This document shows, one piece after another, positions 18,494-27,618 of a stretch of DNA of 64,000 bases. Below the pieces are notes generated by a model. That model did not search any database and was not told where the DNA came from. It saw only the letters and a list, made by a program, of their open reading frames with translations. This DNA comes from Pseudoalteromonas xiamenensis (GTDB lineage Bacteria > Pseudomonadota > Gammaproteobacteria > Enterobacterales > Alteromonadaceae): the NCBI RefSeq assembly GCF_030994125.1, contig NZ_CP099917.1:310001-374000 (forward strand), given 5' to 3'. A program made the position numbers and the translations under genes. Within the stretch, counting starts at the first letter, position 1; each line of letters begins with the position of its first letter.

Positions 18494-18858
18494 TTACACC
18501 CACACGTCGTTGGCCGCGGTTAGTTTTCCACCAGCATCCCCTGTATTTACGACACCTTTTGGCTCTATAAACATGACATGGCATTCACTTTCGGCAAATG
18601 GCTTGTGTTCAACCCCTTTGGGACAACAAACATCTCCCCTGCGCGCAAAGCGACCTTCCCGTCACGAAACTCGATGATCATATCGCCTTCAATAACCAAG
18701 AATACCTCATCCGTGTCGTCATGCGAATGCCACACAAACTCACCTTGTACTTTAGCCAATTTAAACTGGTAATCGTTCATTTCAGCAACAACTCTAGGAG
18801 ACCAATGTTCGTTAAAACGGGCAAATTTTTCTTTAAGTTTGATTGCGTCGAATTTCAT
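18494..18858 (-). pseudogene. Cupin domain gene interrupted by a one-base frameshift
   Basis: From ATG 18858 the protein reads as a small cupin: HSHDDTDEVFLVIEGDM then [11 protein letters not shown], with metal-binding His and Glu of cupin motif 1. After VVPKG the frame runs into an early stop at residue 98 (18565). In the neighbouring frame the expected cupin C-terminus continues at once: GVEHKPFAE, then [16 protein letters not shown], ending AANDVWV at the stop 18494-18496. One extra base in the run CCCAAAGGGG (near 18611-18620) restores a 121-residue cupin. This is either a recent pseudogene or a sequencing error in a short homopolymer. Confidence 0.85.
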
Positions 18859-18956
18859 CTTCTTTACTCCAGACTAAGCGCTCGAATAACTACTGTACGT
18901 TGCCGACCAAATTGAGTAAACCGCAATTTTAAACGAAAATCCCCTAATGCAACGAA

Positions 18957-18987
18957 TTTACTTCTGTATCTAGAAGCATGTTATAAT
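18957..18987 (+). promoter_or_regulatory. Probable sigma70 promoter of dbpA
   Basis: A perfect TATAAT at 18982-18987 has TTACTT (18958-18963) 18 bp upstream, and the coding start follows 31 bp later. Confidence 0.55.
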
Positions 18988-19018
18988 TTCATTTTCCGAT
19001 CTAAAGAAGATTACTACC

Positions 19019-20407
19019 TTGTCTAAGTCATTGTTCTCAGAAACGCCTCTATCCACTGCTATTTTAGAAAACCTCTCGTCACTTGGTTATGAAACCATGA
19101 CAGATATTCAAGCGCAGACATTACCTTTGATATTAGAAGGCAAAGATGTCATCGGACAAGGTAAAACGGGATCAGGTAAAACTGCCGCATTTTCGTTAGG
19201 GATCTTACACAACCTCAATGTAGACCGCTTCAGAGTTCAAGCGATTGTTGTCTGCCCTACTCGCGAACTCGCCGATCAAGTTGCGGTTGAAATTCGTAAA
19301 CTTGCGCGTGCGATCCACAATATTAAAGTACTCACTTTATGCGGTGGCGCTCCGATGGGGCCACAAATTGGGTCGCTTGAACACGGAGCCCATATCATTG
19401 TTGGTACACCGGGTCGTATTGAAGAACATCTAGTAAAGGGTCGCCTTTCGCTGGATGAGGTCAATACCTTCGTGTTAGACGAAGCCGATCGTATGCTTGA
19501 AATGGGCTTTGAAGACTCAATACAATGCATTGTCGAGCATTGCCCTGCACAACGTCAAAATCTGTTATTCAGCGCAACCTACCCACAAGGTATCGAAGCG
19601 CTTTGCCAACACATAATGAAAGCGCCTGAAAAAGTAGTTGTCGAGTCAAAACATGACGCCAACTCAATTGAACAGTATTTCTACGAGGTTGAATCTAATG
19701 AGGAGCGTATCGATGCAGTTCACCGACTTCTTCTCCAATACCAACCTAGTAGTGCGGTTGTATTCTGTAACACTAAAGCGGAATGTCAGACCGTTAATGA
19801 CCATTTAATGAAGCTTGGCTTTGACGTGGCCGCGCTTCATGGTGACTTAGAACAAAAAGACCGTGACCGCACTTTGGTGCGCTTTGCAAATAAAAGCATT
19901 ACGATTTTATTGGCTACTGACGTTGCCGCTCGAGGTATTGATGTTGACCACGTCGACATGGTCATAAATTATCACATCGCTCACGACCCTGAAGTTCATG
20001 TCCACCGAATCGGCAGAACTGGACGAGCCGGTAATAAAGGTATCGCTTGTTCTATCGTGAGTTATAAGGAATCACACAAAGTCAACGCGTTGGAAGACTA
20101 TCTCAATCTTACCATTGAGCCGAGAGACCTACCTAAAGACGACGTATTTAGCAACACGGTCATGAAAGCCCCTATGATCACTCTTCAAATTGATGGCGGT
20201 AAAAAAGCGAAGCTCCGTCCTGGTGATATTCTTGGAGCTCTAACGGCAGACGGAAAATTAAAAGGGACTCAAATCGGCAAAATTAAAGTAACCGCGATGA
20301 CGTCTTTCGTCGCGATAGAGAGAAAATCCGCCAACATTGCGCTTCAAATTATGGGCGATGGTAAAATGAAAGGCAGAAGCTTTAGGGCTCGTAAGGTGCT
20401 TAATTAA
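19019..20407 (+). CDS. dbpA: ATP-dependent RNA helicase DbpA
   Basis: A DEAD-box helicase acting on 23S rRNA hairpin 92 during large-subunit assembly. 462 residues: Q-motif region (TDIQAQTLPLIL), Walker A GKTGSGKT (48-55), PTRELA, DEAD (154-157), SAT, and HRIGRTGRAG. The C-terminal domain (KAKLRPGDILGALTADGKLKG, IGKIKVTAMTSFVAIE, KMKGRSFRARKV) is the DbpA-specific RNA-binding fold, which separates it from RhlB/RhlE/SrmB. The start is TTG at 19019, with AAGAAGA upstream at normal distance. A GNAT gene follows after 2 bp. Confidence 0.93.
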   Translation: MSKSLFSETPLSTAILENLSSLGYETMTDIQAQTLPLILEGKDVIGQGKTGSGKTAAFSLGILHNLNVDRFRVQAIVVCPTRELADQVAVEIRKLARAIHNIKVLTLCGGAPMGPQIGSLEHGAHIIVGTPGRIEEHLVKGRLSLDEVNTFVLDEADRMLEMGFEDSIQCIVEHCPAQRQNLLFSATYPQGIEALCQHIMKAPEKVVVESKHDANSIEQYFYEVESNEERIDAVHRLLLQYQPSSAVVFCNTKAECQTVNDHLMKLGFDVAALHGDLEQKDRDRTLVRFANKSITILLATDVAARGIDVDHVDMVINYHIAHDPEVHVHRIGRTGRAGNKGIACSIVSYKESHKVNALEDYLNLTIEPRDLPKDDVFSNTVMKAPMITLQIDGGKKAKLRPGDILGALTADGKLKGTQIGKIKVTAMTSFVAIERKSANIALQIMGDGKMKGRSFRARKVLN

Positions 20408-20409
20408 CC

Positions 20410-20943
20410 ATGAATGAGTTCCTGTCCTCAATACCTGTTATTGAAACGCAGCGTCTGAGATTACGGGCATGGAGACAAACTGATTTCCAGCCCCTTTCAA
20501 CGGCCTATTCTGATCCAAACTTCATGAAGTTCATCGGCAACGGTGTCCCTTTATCCCCAGAAGAAAGTTGGCGCTCTATGGCTATGATGATTGGCCACTG
20601 GCACCTTAAGGGTTTTGGGTTATGGGCGGTAGAAGATAAAATAACAAACCAGTTTGTGGGGCGCATAGGTTTATTTGAACCAGAAGGCTGGCCTGCGATT
20701 GAACTTGGGTGGGGTATCGTTCCAGAGCATTGGGGAAAAGGGTATGCTTACGAAGGTGCGCTTGCCGTCAGGCAATGGGCATTTGATCAATTGACGTTAG
20801 ACACATTAATAAGCATTATTCATCCAGATAATTTGCCTTCCATTGCATTGGCCAAAAAGCTTGGGGCTTTTTTTAGCCATCAGGAAAACATCGGTAACTC
20901 TGCGTTCTCAATCTATAAAATGAGCCTTACTTCCTCTAATTAA
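20410..20943 (+). CDS. GNAT acetyltransferase, RimJ/RimL type
   Basis: 177 residues. The N-terminus (IETQRLRLRAWRQTDFQPL), the region ELGWGIVPEHWGKGYAYEGALAVRQWAF and HPDNLPSIALAKKLGA match the Acetyltransf_3 group that acetylates N-termini or small molecules. The acetyl-CoA loop reads WGKGYAYEG. It starts 2 bp after the dbpA stop and is probably co-transcribed. The acceptor is unknown. Confidence 0.85.
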   Translation: MNEFLSSIPVIETQRLRLRAWRQTDFQPLSTAYSDPNFMKFIGNGVPLSPEESWRSMAMMIGHWHLKGFGLWAVEDKITNQFVGRIGLFEPEGWPAIELGWGIVPEHWGKGYAYEGALAVRQWAFDQLTLDTLISIIHPDNLPSIALAKKLGAFFSHQENIGNSAFSIYKMSLTSSN

Positions 20944-20967
20944 ACGAAACTTTTATTTAAGGAATAA

Positions 20968-21012
20968 ACGGTTGTCTCGCTGTTAAACCTACTTCACGAG
21001 TAAGACAACCGT
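20968..21012. repeat. Inverted repeat between convergent genes
   Basis: ACGGTTGTCT (20968-20977) and AGACAACCGT (21003-21012) are perfect complements around a 25-nt loop. There is no T-run, so it may act as a weak or Rho-assisted end structure for the convergent GNAT and SRPBCC genes. Confidence 0.5.
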
Positions 21013-21055
21013 GCAATTTCAGGCTACTTAGTCACTTGAGCTTTTAACCTATTTA

Positions 21056-21487
21056 TTATTTTGTACGAACGTCTTCATTCTCAACATGTTTCTTAAAGTT
21101 ATTCAAAATGCACTGCCACCCTTCCTTTTGTTGCTCTATCGAATGAATACTTTCAGCTTCAAATTGTTCTACTAGGATAATTTTGCCATTTTGCTGAGTA
21201 AAATAAATCGTTACATGTCGGTCATCATCCATTTTGTAGGTAATTTCCTTATGTGGTTCGATTTTCGTGAATGTACCCTCAAAATCAAAACCAAATTGAC
21301 CGTCTTTAGATTCCATTCGATAGTTAAATCGTCCTCCTACTTCAAATGTAAGCTCTGCGTGTGGGCAACACCAATCATCACTCGCGAAGTTCCATGCCCG
21401 AATTGAACTTGGTGTTATCCACGCATTCCAAACCGTCATTAATGAACTATCCACATTCACTTGCACTTCAATTTTCATTTCAGTCAC
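21056..21487 (-). CDS. SRPBCC (AHSA1/START-like) family protein
   Basis: 143 residues with the helix-grip pattern of the AHSA1 domain: an N-terminal strand (MKIEVQVNVDSSLMTVWNAWITPSSIRAWNFAS), GGRFNYRMESKDGQFGFDFEGTFTKIEPHKEITYKMDD, and a C-terminal helix (KEGWQCILNNFKKHVE). Family members bind hydrophobic ligands or act as stress proteins. No specific function can be assigned. Single gene. Confidence 0.82.
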   Translation of the reverse strand: MTEMKIEVQVNVDSSLMTVWNAWITPSSIRAWNFASDDWCCPHAELTFEVGGRFNYRMESKDGQFGFDFEGTFTKIEPHKEITYKMDDDRHVTIYFTQQNGKIILVEQFEAESIHSIEQQKEGWQCILNNFKKHVENEDVRTK

Positions 21488-21605
21488 CTTGATATATTCC
21501 TGAAAAAAACCATCAACTTAATGGCGAGTTTGAAAATCTCGCAAAAAGAGACGTATTAGCTCAATGTAAAATCAGAAGCGGCGTTTACTGCTCAGTTGAA
21601 ATCCG

Positions 21606-22085
21606 TCACAACCACTTGTACATAACATAGCTGTCTACATAACCAAATCTCAAATGGTTATAGGCCTTGGGTAGCACGCCAACAATTTCGAACCCTAATT
21701 TTTGCCACAAAGACACCGCTGTTTCATTGGTCGAAACTACACTATTAAACTGCATCGCCTTAAATCCTTCCTGCCTAGCAACCAATTGTGAATGTATACA
21801 TAGCTTCTTGGCTACACCTTTTCCTCTCGCCTGTTCGCAAACCATATATCCGCAATTACTGACATGGTTACTTGGCCCCATCGCATTTGCTTTTAAATAG
21901 TAGGACCCAAGTACTGTTTCGTTTTCAATGTAGACAAACGTTTTAAGCGGTTGAACACACCAAAGCTCATAAGCGTCTTCTCGACTTAAAGTAGGATCGA
22001 ATGCATACGTTTCCTGCGCTTGGATGATGCTTTGGAACGTTGGCCAAAACAGTTCAAAATCTGTTTTAGACATATCACGGATCAT
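21606..22085 (-). CDS. GNAT family N-acetyltransferase
   Basis: 159 residues with the GNAT core: NCGYMVCEQARGKGVAKKLCIHS, where ARGKGVAKKL is the acetyl-CoA loop, then STNETAVSLWQKLGFEIVGVLPKAY. The N-terminus (MIRDMSKTDFELFWPTFQSII) is typical of small-molecule acetyltransferases. Single gene; acceptor unknown. The 239-bp gap to the next gene (22086-22324) is AT-rich and shows nothing I can name. Confidence 0.85.
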   Translation of the reverse strand: MIRDMSKTDFELFWPTFQSIIQAQETYAFDPTLSREDAYELWCVQPLKTFVYIENETVLGSYYLKANAMGPSNHVSNCGYMVCEQARGKGVAKKLCIHSQLVARQEGFKAMQFNSVVSTNETAVSLWQKLGFEIVGVLPKAYNHLRFGYVDSYVMYKWL

Positions 22086-22324
22086 ATTGCTCTTCTTTAC
22101 AGGCGTTAAAAATTAACAATAGCGAGCAATTTCCTAAATTGGAACTTCTATCATATTGCTTTTCACTTTTTGTTTTACGGATACAAAGCATTTTTTTTGG
22201 TACTTACCCCGGGTGTAATCACGAGTAATGTGCCATTCCCTAAAAATAGACTTTAATTTTGTTTGTTATTAACTTTTTACCAAAATTAGCTTCTTATTTA
22301 TGACAACGCATTTAAGGAATAGCC

Positions 22325-23371
22325 ATGTCGCACGTGACCTGTAAACTCAATCAAACACGAGGCCATCAAACGTTAGCAGAATACCGCTGCTCTCAATTCC
22401 AGGAACTTCGGTGGAAAAACGTCATCCAAGGTGTATCGGACGAGGATCTCAACAACAACTTTGAATTCTTAAATGGTGCTGTGCTTAATCGCAGTTCGAA
22501 TAATGAATTGCTCCTTACGACTACCGGCCTGTTTGGTCCTATCCGTTCAGGGACACGCGTTCATCTTGATGCATTTAGTCAATCACAAGTTATTCAAAGC
22601 AACTATGCACCAGAACATGATAAGCCGAGTTTGATAGAGGAGCTCAATGCGTTACAGCATGAATACTCGAACAGCATACCGTCGCAGAAACACGCTCTTT
22701 TAGTGAGTGGATTCTGGGTATCTGCTGTTGACGGTGCAGGGATAAATGGGCTTGATGGGGCATCCAATGTATTTGGAAGCACCGGACAACTCATATGCGA
22801 ATCGGATAATTTAACGTTTCCGCTACTCAAGTTTGGAGTCAGTGAAAGCGATGACATCAAATTTAAAGAAACACTTGCTTACTATGGCGGAAAACTGCTT
22901 TCACCAAAAGAAGAATTTGCATTAGGCTTTAGTCAGGATTTATGGGGAATTCAGTACGACCAAAAACTACCGAACTATATCCTCGACTATCAGTTTAGCC
23001 CAACGAAAGGAGGCGGGCTTTTTGTTGAGCACCATCCTTTTCCTCATATTTGGCTACCTTCCCAAGGGATTGATCCAGTTTTTGGTCTTCCAACGGTGTC
23101 GAGAATACTGCTAGGCAAAAAAGTGGACAAGCACCATGAAGACCCGTATTACAGAACGGTAAAAACAGAACAATTCCATTTTACCATGTTTGAAATACCT
23201 TTAGATGGCAGTGCATTAGCAATTCGACCTCAGTGTATCCACAATGATAGTTTTACTCAAGGTGCGCAAACTGTGTTTCTAGCCAACACGCCAGCTAATA
23301 CCGTAGCACTTAGGCACAGTGCTCCAATCACACAGATGTCCGCTGGAGGCGTACCCGTTTCTGATTTGTAA
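22325..23371 (+). CDS. Protein of unknown function, 348 residues
   Basis: A well-formed gene: ATG 22325 has AAGGA 6 bp upstream and codon use resembles the neighbours. The protein has no signal peptide or membrane helix. It is rich in aromatic, Gly and His residues: LDAFSQSQVIQSNYAPEH, LVSGFWVSAVDGAGINGLDG, GGLFVEHHPFPHIWLPSQG. The C-terminal stretch (FHFTMFEIPLDGSALAI then RPQCIHNDSFTQG) looks like beta strands and faintly like a cupin barrel, but motif 1 is absent. I do not recognise a family. Neighbours (GNAT, tautomerase) give no functional hint. Confidence 0.7.
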   Translation: MSHVTCKLNQTRGHQTLAEYRCSQFQELRWKNVIQGVSDEDLNNNFEFLNGAVLNRSSNNELLLTTTGLFGPIRSGTRVHLDAFSQSQVIQSNYAPEHDKPSLIEELNALQHEYSNSIPSQKHALLVSGFWVSAVDGAGINGLDGASNVFGSTGQLICESDNLTFPLLKFGVSESDDIKFKETLAYYGGKLLSPKEEFALGFSQDLWGIQYDQKLPNYILDYQFSPTKGGGLFVEHHPFPHIWLPSQGIDPVFGLPTVSRILLGKKVDKHHEDPYYRTVKTEQFHFTMFEIPLDGSALAIRPQCIHNDSFTQGAQTVFLANTPANTVALRHSAPITQMSAGGVPVSDL

Positions 23372-23378
23372 CATGCGA

Positions 23379-23406
23379 GTGCTCGTTTCATTCTCTGAGC
23401 GAGCAC
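23379..23406. repeat. Small inverted repeat after the 348-residue gene
   Basis: GTGCTCG (23379-23385) and CGAGCAC (23400-23406) pair across a 14-nt loop between two convergent genes. No T-run follows. Confidence 0.4.
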
Positions 23407-23429
23407 ACTCATATGCCGACAGCGACGTA

Positions 23430-23630
23430 TTATGACTGTTGTTTCTTCCAATCATCCGTAAGCAGGCCCGCATACCCCCAATCACTTTCTTCAATCTCCT
23501 GAATAACAATGTGTGTATATTCAGGTTTTTTATGTAGCACTCTCGCGAGAGAATCAGTAATGTCTTTCACTAATTCTGCTTTTTGCTCTCTAGTGGCCCC
23601 TTTCGTTATTTGTATATTGACGTAAGGCAT
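23430..23630 (-). CDS. 4-oxalocrotonate tautomerase family protein
   Basis: 66 residues beginning MPYVNIQITKGATREQKAELVKDITDSLARVL, the canonical small tautomerase pattern in which Pro2 becomes the N-terminal catalytic base after Met removal. The frame is open to 23687, but ATG 23630 has AAGGAA upstream and gives the family N-terminus. Later residues (YTHIVIQEIEESDWGYAG) match the hexamer-forming strand and C-terminus. The substrate is unknown. The PD40 propeller gene lies upstream on the same strand. Confidence 0.88.
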   Translation of the reverse strand: MPYVNIQITKGATREQKAELVKDITDSLARVLHKKPEYTHIVIQEIEESDWGYAGLLTDDWKKQQS

Positions 23631-23695
23631 ATAATTTCCTTCATTTAATGCAATAAAAAATTCAGTGAGTAGTCCAACTTTGGCCAACTATCACG

Positions 23696-24595
23696 CTATA
23701 AATAATTCGGACGCATTTTTTCGATAACATCCGTGCTTACCCAATAGATATTGGCTTTTCCATCGGCTTCGTCTCTGCCAAAAAATAAATACTTACCATC
23801 TGGGGAAATCGTTGGCGTTTTATCGTTGTAAATCGAATTCACCGTCGCGCCCAAATTAATAGGCGTCCCCCAAGTACCTTTTTTGGTTTTAAAGGAAACG
23901 AAAAGGTCATTATCTCTTCTACCTATCTCATTTTTGTTTTGCGCATTCATTACGAGGTAATCTTCATTTGGAGAAATAGAAACATGTACGCCAAAATCAA
24001 GATTCAACTCTTCCGTACTTGAATAATTTGCTCCGTCAGCAGTAGCCTTAAAATTCCGACCTTTTGTTAGATTGTAGTAGTAGAGGTCGCCACTATGCGC
24101 TTGGATTGGAAAGAATACTTGGTCTTCATTAACGGGGGCAGGCAATGCATGTGCTTCGCTCCAACCCCGACTTGTTTTGTTTACGTACCATATTTTATTG
24201 TAGGTTAGGTCGGAACTGAGCGCGGTAAAGTATATTTTGCGCCCATCAGGACTTACAAAAGGATGGATTTCTTCTTCTTTTCTTCCTTTGGTAAAATCAA
24301 TTCGCGTAACTGGCGTCCAAGTTTGGCCTTCGTATTTCGTATGATAGATATGCGTTCTATTGTCACTGTCATTCGCGCCAAAATAGATTTCTTTCAAGTC
24401 CGGAGTGAATGAAATTACCCCTTCGTAGCGCCCAGTCAATGAAATGATATCTGGCGCAAATACTTTTGCGACCAGCGCAGGCGGCCGCTCACCCAAATAA
24501 GCCTGATTGAAGACGTCCCCGTTTGGGTTTGCATAGCTATTCGTCATTGCGCTTACCATTACTGCGAACACACATAATTGCTTTTTGTAATTCAT
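23696..24595 (-). CDS. Secreted PD40/TolB-like beta-propeller protein
   Basis: 299 residues with a signal peptide (MNYKKQLCVFAVMVSAMTNSYA) and repeated propeller-blade motifs: SFTPDLKEIYFGANDS, FVSPDGRKIYFTAL, SISPNEDYLVMNAQ and TISPDGKYLFFGRDEADG. These are WD40-like PD40 repeats as in TolB. The start at 24595 is preferred over 24673 because it gives a clean signal peptide and has an AGGGAATAGG stretch just upstream. Probably periplasmic or extracellular; ligand unknown. Confidence 0.82.
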   Translation of the reverse strand: MNYKKQLCVFAVMVSAMTNSYANPNGDVFNQAYLGERPPALVAKVFAPDIISLTGRYEGVISFTPDLKEIYFGANDSDNRTHIYHTKYEGQTWTPVTRIDFTKGRKEEEIHPFVSPDGRKIYFTALSSDLTYNKIWYVNKTSRGWSEAHALPAPVNEDQVFFPIQAHSGDLYYYNLTKGRNFKATADGANYSSTEELNLDFGVHVSISPNEDYLVMNAQNKNEIGRRDNDLFVSFKTKKGTWGTPINLGATVNSIYNDKTPTISPDGKYLFFGRDEADGKANIYWVSTDVIEKMRPNYL

Positions 24596-24763
24596 CCTAT
24601 TCCCTAATTTTTTCTTTGGAAGTGTGAACCAAACTACCTTTGTCGAAAGACTACTTACGATTAGACTTAACAATATTTATCTTCAGATTAAACACCCTGT
24701 CCAGTATCAATTGACGTAAAAGCGACGATTGAATTTTTTAATACGTTAACTCGCGTAATTGGT

Positions 24764-24797
24764 AAAAAAAATGCGCCATAAAGGCGCATTTTTTTGT
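24764..24797. terminator. Bidirectional terminator at the end of the valine/isoleucine operon
   Basis: AAAAAATGCGCC and GGCGCATTTTTT arms pair around ATAAA (24778-24782). On the minus strand a long T-run follows the hairpin, ending the SDR gene. Confidence 0.88.
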
Positions 24798-24807
24798 GAA
24801 AACACGC

Positions 24808-25569
24808 TTACAGACGAATACCACCGTCGATTTCGATTACACGACCTGTAAAAAAGTCATTTTCGATAATGTATTTCGCCGTATGTGCGATTTCCTCGGC
24901 TTCGCCTAAGCGACCTACGGGTTTCATCGCAACTAAACGTTCTTTAGCTTCTGGTTTCATTGCATCGGTCATCGATGTACGGATTACACCTGGTGCAATC
25001 GCGCCGACACGAATACCGTAACGACCCAGTTCTTTTGCCCAGCTCGTGGTCATTGCCACAACGCCAGCTTTTGCTGCTGAGTAGTTGGTTTGACCCATAT
25101 TACCGGCTCTAGCTACGCTCGACATATTGATAATGACACCACCTTCACCACCTTCAACCATCTTTATCGCAGCTTCGCGGCCACAAAGGAATACACCGGT
25201 TAGATTAACGTCAATGACTGATTGAAACTGTTGCAGAGACATTTTATCGATGATTTGGCCTTCTTTGTATTTAAGCAACATTCCATCACGTAATATACCC
25301 GCATTGTTTACAAGCACGGCGATATTGCCAAAATCATCGTGAATTTGATTAAAGACATTTTCAACGTCTGATTCAACACTCACGTTTGCCACGTAGGTAT
25401 TGACTTTGATTCCGTGGTTTAACAATGCAGCTTTGGCATCAGTAAGTACGGATTCTTGCATATCGATTAACGCAAGGTTAGCACCTAGTTTCGCCATTTC
25501 TGTTGCCATAGCGAAACCCAGACCTTGTGCACCACCGGTGATCACGACTGTTTTATTTTGAATATCCAT
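24808..25569 (-). CDS. SDR family 3-hydroxyacyl-CoA dehydrogenase (isoleucine branch)
   Basis: 253 residues of the classical short-chain dehydrogenase family: NAD-binding TGGAQGLG (11-18), NNAG (88-91), Ser150/151, and the catalytic YSAAK (Tyr163, Lys167). As last gene of the branched-chain operon it probably oxidises 2-methyl-3-hydroxybutyryl-CoA to 2-methylacetoacetyl-CoA, the substrate for the operon's thiolase. It looks FabG-like in sequence, but the context argues against fatty acid synthesis. I recall this position being called ivdG in Shewanella-type operons. It follows mmsB after 4 bp. Confidence 0.85.
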   Translation of the reverse strand: MDIQNKTVVITGGAQGLGFAMATEMAKLGANLALIDMQESVLTDAKAALLNHGIKVNTYVANVSVESDVENVFNQIHDDFGNIAVLVNNAGILRDGMLLKYKEGQIIDKMSLQQFQSVIDVNLTGVFLCGREAAIKMVEGGEGGVIINMSSVARAGNMGQTNYSAAKAGVVAMTTSWAKELGRYGIRVGAIAPGVIRTSMTDAMKPEAKERLVAMKPVGRLGEAEEIAHTAKYIIENDFFTGRVIEIDGGIRL

Positions 25570-25573
25570 TACC

Positions 25574-26467
25574 CTAACCTTTTTTCTCAGAATACAACTT
25601 GAAAATAGCGCTGAAATCTTCAGAACCTTTGCCTTGATTTTGCATTAGGTTATAAAGATTTTTAGCCAGCGCACCCATCGGCGTTGCTGAGTTAGTTTGT
25701 TGAGCAGCTTGTTGTGCTAACCCTAAATCTTTTGCCATTAAATCAACCATAAAACCAGGTTTGTAACCATTACTTGATGGTACGTTTGGCAAAACGTCTG
25801 GGCATGGATTATACAATTCAAGCGTCCAATTACGTCCTGAGCTTGCGAGCATAATGTCACTAAGCACTTTAGCATCCAAGCCATGATCAACACCTAGCTG
25901 AAGAGCTTCACTCGTCCCTGCCATAAGTATTGATAGCAGCATATTATTACAGATCTTAGCGACTTGCCCTGCTCCAATTTCCCCAGCATGGAAAATATTC
26001 TTACCCATATTCGTAAGAACCGTCTTAGCTTTATCGAAGTTGGTTTCAGAACCGCCCACAATAAACGTCAGCGTACCTGCAGCCGCACCCGCAACACCAC
26101 CTGATACTGGTGCGTCTACGAATGAAATACCTGCCTTAGCCAACGCTTTTCCCACGAATTGAGCACTTTCTGCATCGATAGTTGATGAATCGATCACGAG
26201 TGTCTTTTTATCGAGGTAATTGACCAAGCCATCTTCACCTGTGAAAATAGCACGAACATGCTTGCCCGCAGGTAACATACTGACGACAAAATCTGCGTCA
26301 GCGCATACATCACTGATTTTTGCGGCAAGTGCCGCACCAGCGTCTTTTAACTGCGCCATTGCAGTGTCGGATAGATCAAAAACAGTGACTTCATGTCCGG
26401 CTTTAACCAGATTAATAGCCATTGGTCCGCCCATGTTGCCTAGACCAATAAATCCTACTTTTGCCAT
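25574..26467 (-). CDS. mmsB: 3-hydroxyisobutyrate dehydrogenase
   Basis: Oxidises 3-hydroxyisobutyrate to methylmalonate semialdehyde with NAD+ in valine degradation. 297 residues: Rossmann motif [10 protein letters not shown] (8-17), substrate loop [18 protein letters not shown] (117-132) and catalytic Lys171 with Asn175 in [11 protein letters not shown]. The C-terminal helices contain [10 protein letters not shown]. It lies between the hydrolase that makes its substrate and the SDR gene; mmsA, which uses its product, is upstream in the operon. Confidence 0.94.
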   Translation of the reverse strand: MAKVGFIGLGNMGGPMAINLVKAGHEVTVFDLSDTAMAQLKDAGAALAAKISDVCADADFVVSMLPAGKHVRAIFTGEDGLVNYLDKKTLVIDSSTIDAESAQFVGKALAKAGISFVDAPVSGGVAGAAAGTLTFIVGGSETNFDKAKTVLTNMGKNIFHAGEIGAGQVAKICNNMLLSILMAGTSEALQLGVDHGLDAKVLSDIMLASSGRNWTLELYNPCPDVLPNVPSSNGYKPGFMVDLMAKDLGLAQQAAQQTNSATPMGALAKNLYNLMQNQGKGSEDFSAIFKLYSEKKG

Positions 26468-26478
26468 AAAAATGACTC

Positions 26479-27618
26479 CTAAAGACCCGCAAGTGGGTGA
26501 TTGCCATCAGCCCAATGGTCTTGAAAAAATTGTTCTACAACGCTTAGGTCTACATCATTGATGTTTTTGAAACGCCAGTTTGGTGAATTGTCTTTATCAA
26601 TTAAAAGCGCTCTCACACCTTCTTGGAATTCACCAAATTTTCCGCACGTTACTGATATCGATAACTCTTGCAGGAAACAGGCTTTAAGCGACAACCCTTT
26701 TGTCCGTTTTATTTGCTCAGAAATGACAACCGCGCTTAACGGTGAGCCGTGTTTCAACGAAGCTTGAGCTTTTGATAACCATTTGTTCTCGGTGCTGTCT
26801 AGCGACGAGATAAATTCAACTTGTGCACCTATCGTGTTTAAAGATTCAAGTTTTTCAAGTTCAACCGCTAGCGATTTAACCGCACTTTTTGGTGCAGCAG
26901 CAGAGGCGTTATCCAGCTTTTGTAAAACGGAACTTAGCTTTTCATGATTCAGCGCGACCGTTTTACCAAAGTTCGTTTCCAATAGGATTGAAACAAGCTC
27001 ATTAAACCGTTGTGCATCAACGAAATAATCTGCCAAACCAACAAACTTCGCGTCTCCGGCATTAATAGACGCACCCGTAAGACCTAAAAACAACCCCGCG
27101 CCAGCAGGCATCTTATTTAAGAAGTAACTGCCACCTACATCAGGGTATAAACCAATGGTGATCTCTGGCATTGCAATACGCGACGTTTCAGTAACAACGC
27201 GGTGACTTGCGCCAGCCATCAAACCAAGGCCACCACCCATAATGATGCCATTACCCCACAGCAAAATCGGTTTTTCATAACAATGAATGTGGTAATCCAG
27301 CGCATACTCTTCGCTAAAAAACGTTTCGATGTAGCCCGCCTCGTCACCTGATGCCATCGCTTTGTAGAGACTTACAACATCGCCACCCGCGCAAAATGCT
27401 TTTTCGCCAGAACCTTTAAGTACGACTAACGCTATATCTTCTTGTTGTTCCCACGCTTTAAGTTGGGGAGCAAGAAGACGGATCATTTCCAAATTCAATG
27501 CATTGAGTGTTTTTGGTACGTTGAGCGTCGCAAAGGCGATTTTCATGCCATTAGCAGCAACCGCCTCTTCAAACACCACTGGCGCCTCTAGGTCGTTCAA
27601 TGGGTTTAACTCACTCAT
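26479..27618 (-). CDS. 3-hydroxyisobutyryl-CoA hydrolase
   Basis: Releases 3-hydroxyisobutyrate from its CoA ester in valine degradation. 379 residues of the crotonase superfamily in its long form, with AFCAGGDVVSLYKAM, IIMGGGLGLMAGASHRVVTE, ITIGLYPDVGGSYFLNKMP and the C-terminal RALLIDKDNSPNW typical of HIBCH. The ATG at 27618 overlaps the stop of the hydratase gene (TAATG), indicating translational coupling; an upstream in-frame start at 27633 is less likely. Confidence 0.92.
   Translation of the reverse strand: MSELNPLNDLEAPVVFEEAVAANGMKIAFATLNVPKTLNALNLEMIRLLAPQLKAWEQQEDIALVVLKGSGEKAFCAGGDVVSLYKAMASGDEAGYIETFFSEEYALDYHIHCYEKPILLWGNGIIMGGGLGLMAGASHRVVTETSRIAMPEITIGLYPDVGGSYFLNKMPAGAGLFLGLTGASINAGDAKFVGLADYFVDAQRFNELVSILLETNFGKTVALNHEKLSSVLQKLDNASAAAPKSAVKSLAVELEKLESLNTIGAQVEFISSLDSTENKWLSKAQASLKHGSPLSAVVISEQIKRTKGLSLKACFLQELSISVTCGKFGEFQEGVRALLIDKDNSPNWRFKNINDVDLSVVEQFFQDHWADGNHPLAGL

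Noticed and set aside
18399..18584. Separate 61-residue gene between the racemase and the cupin
   Set aside because: It lies in a third frame over the cupin C-terminus; the conserved cupin frame explains this DNA better.
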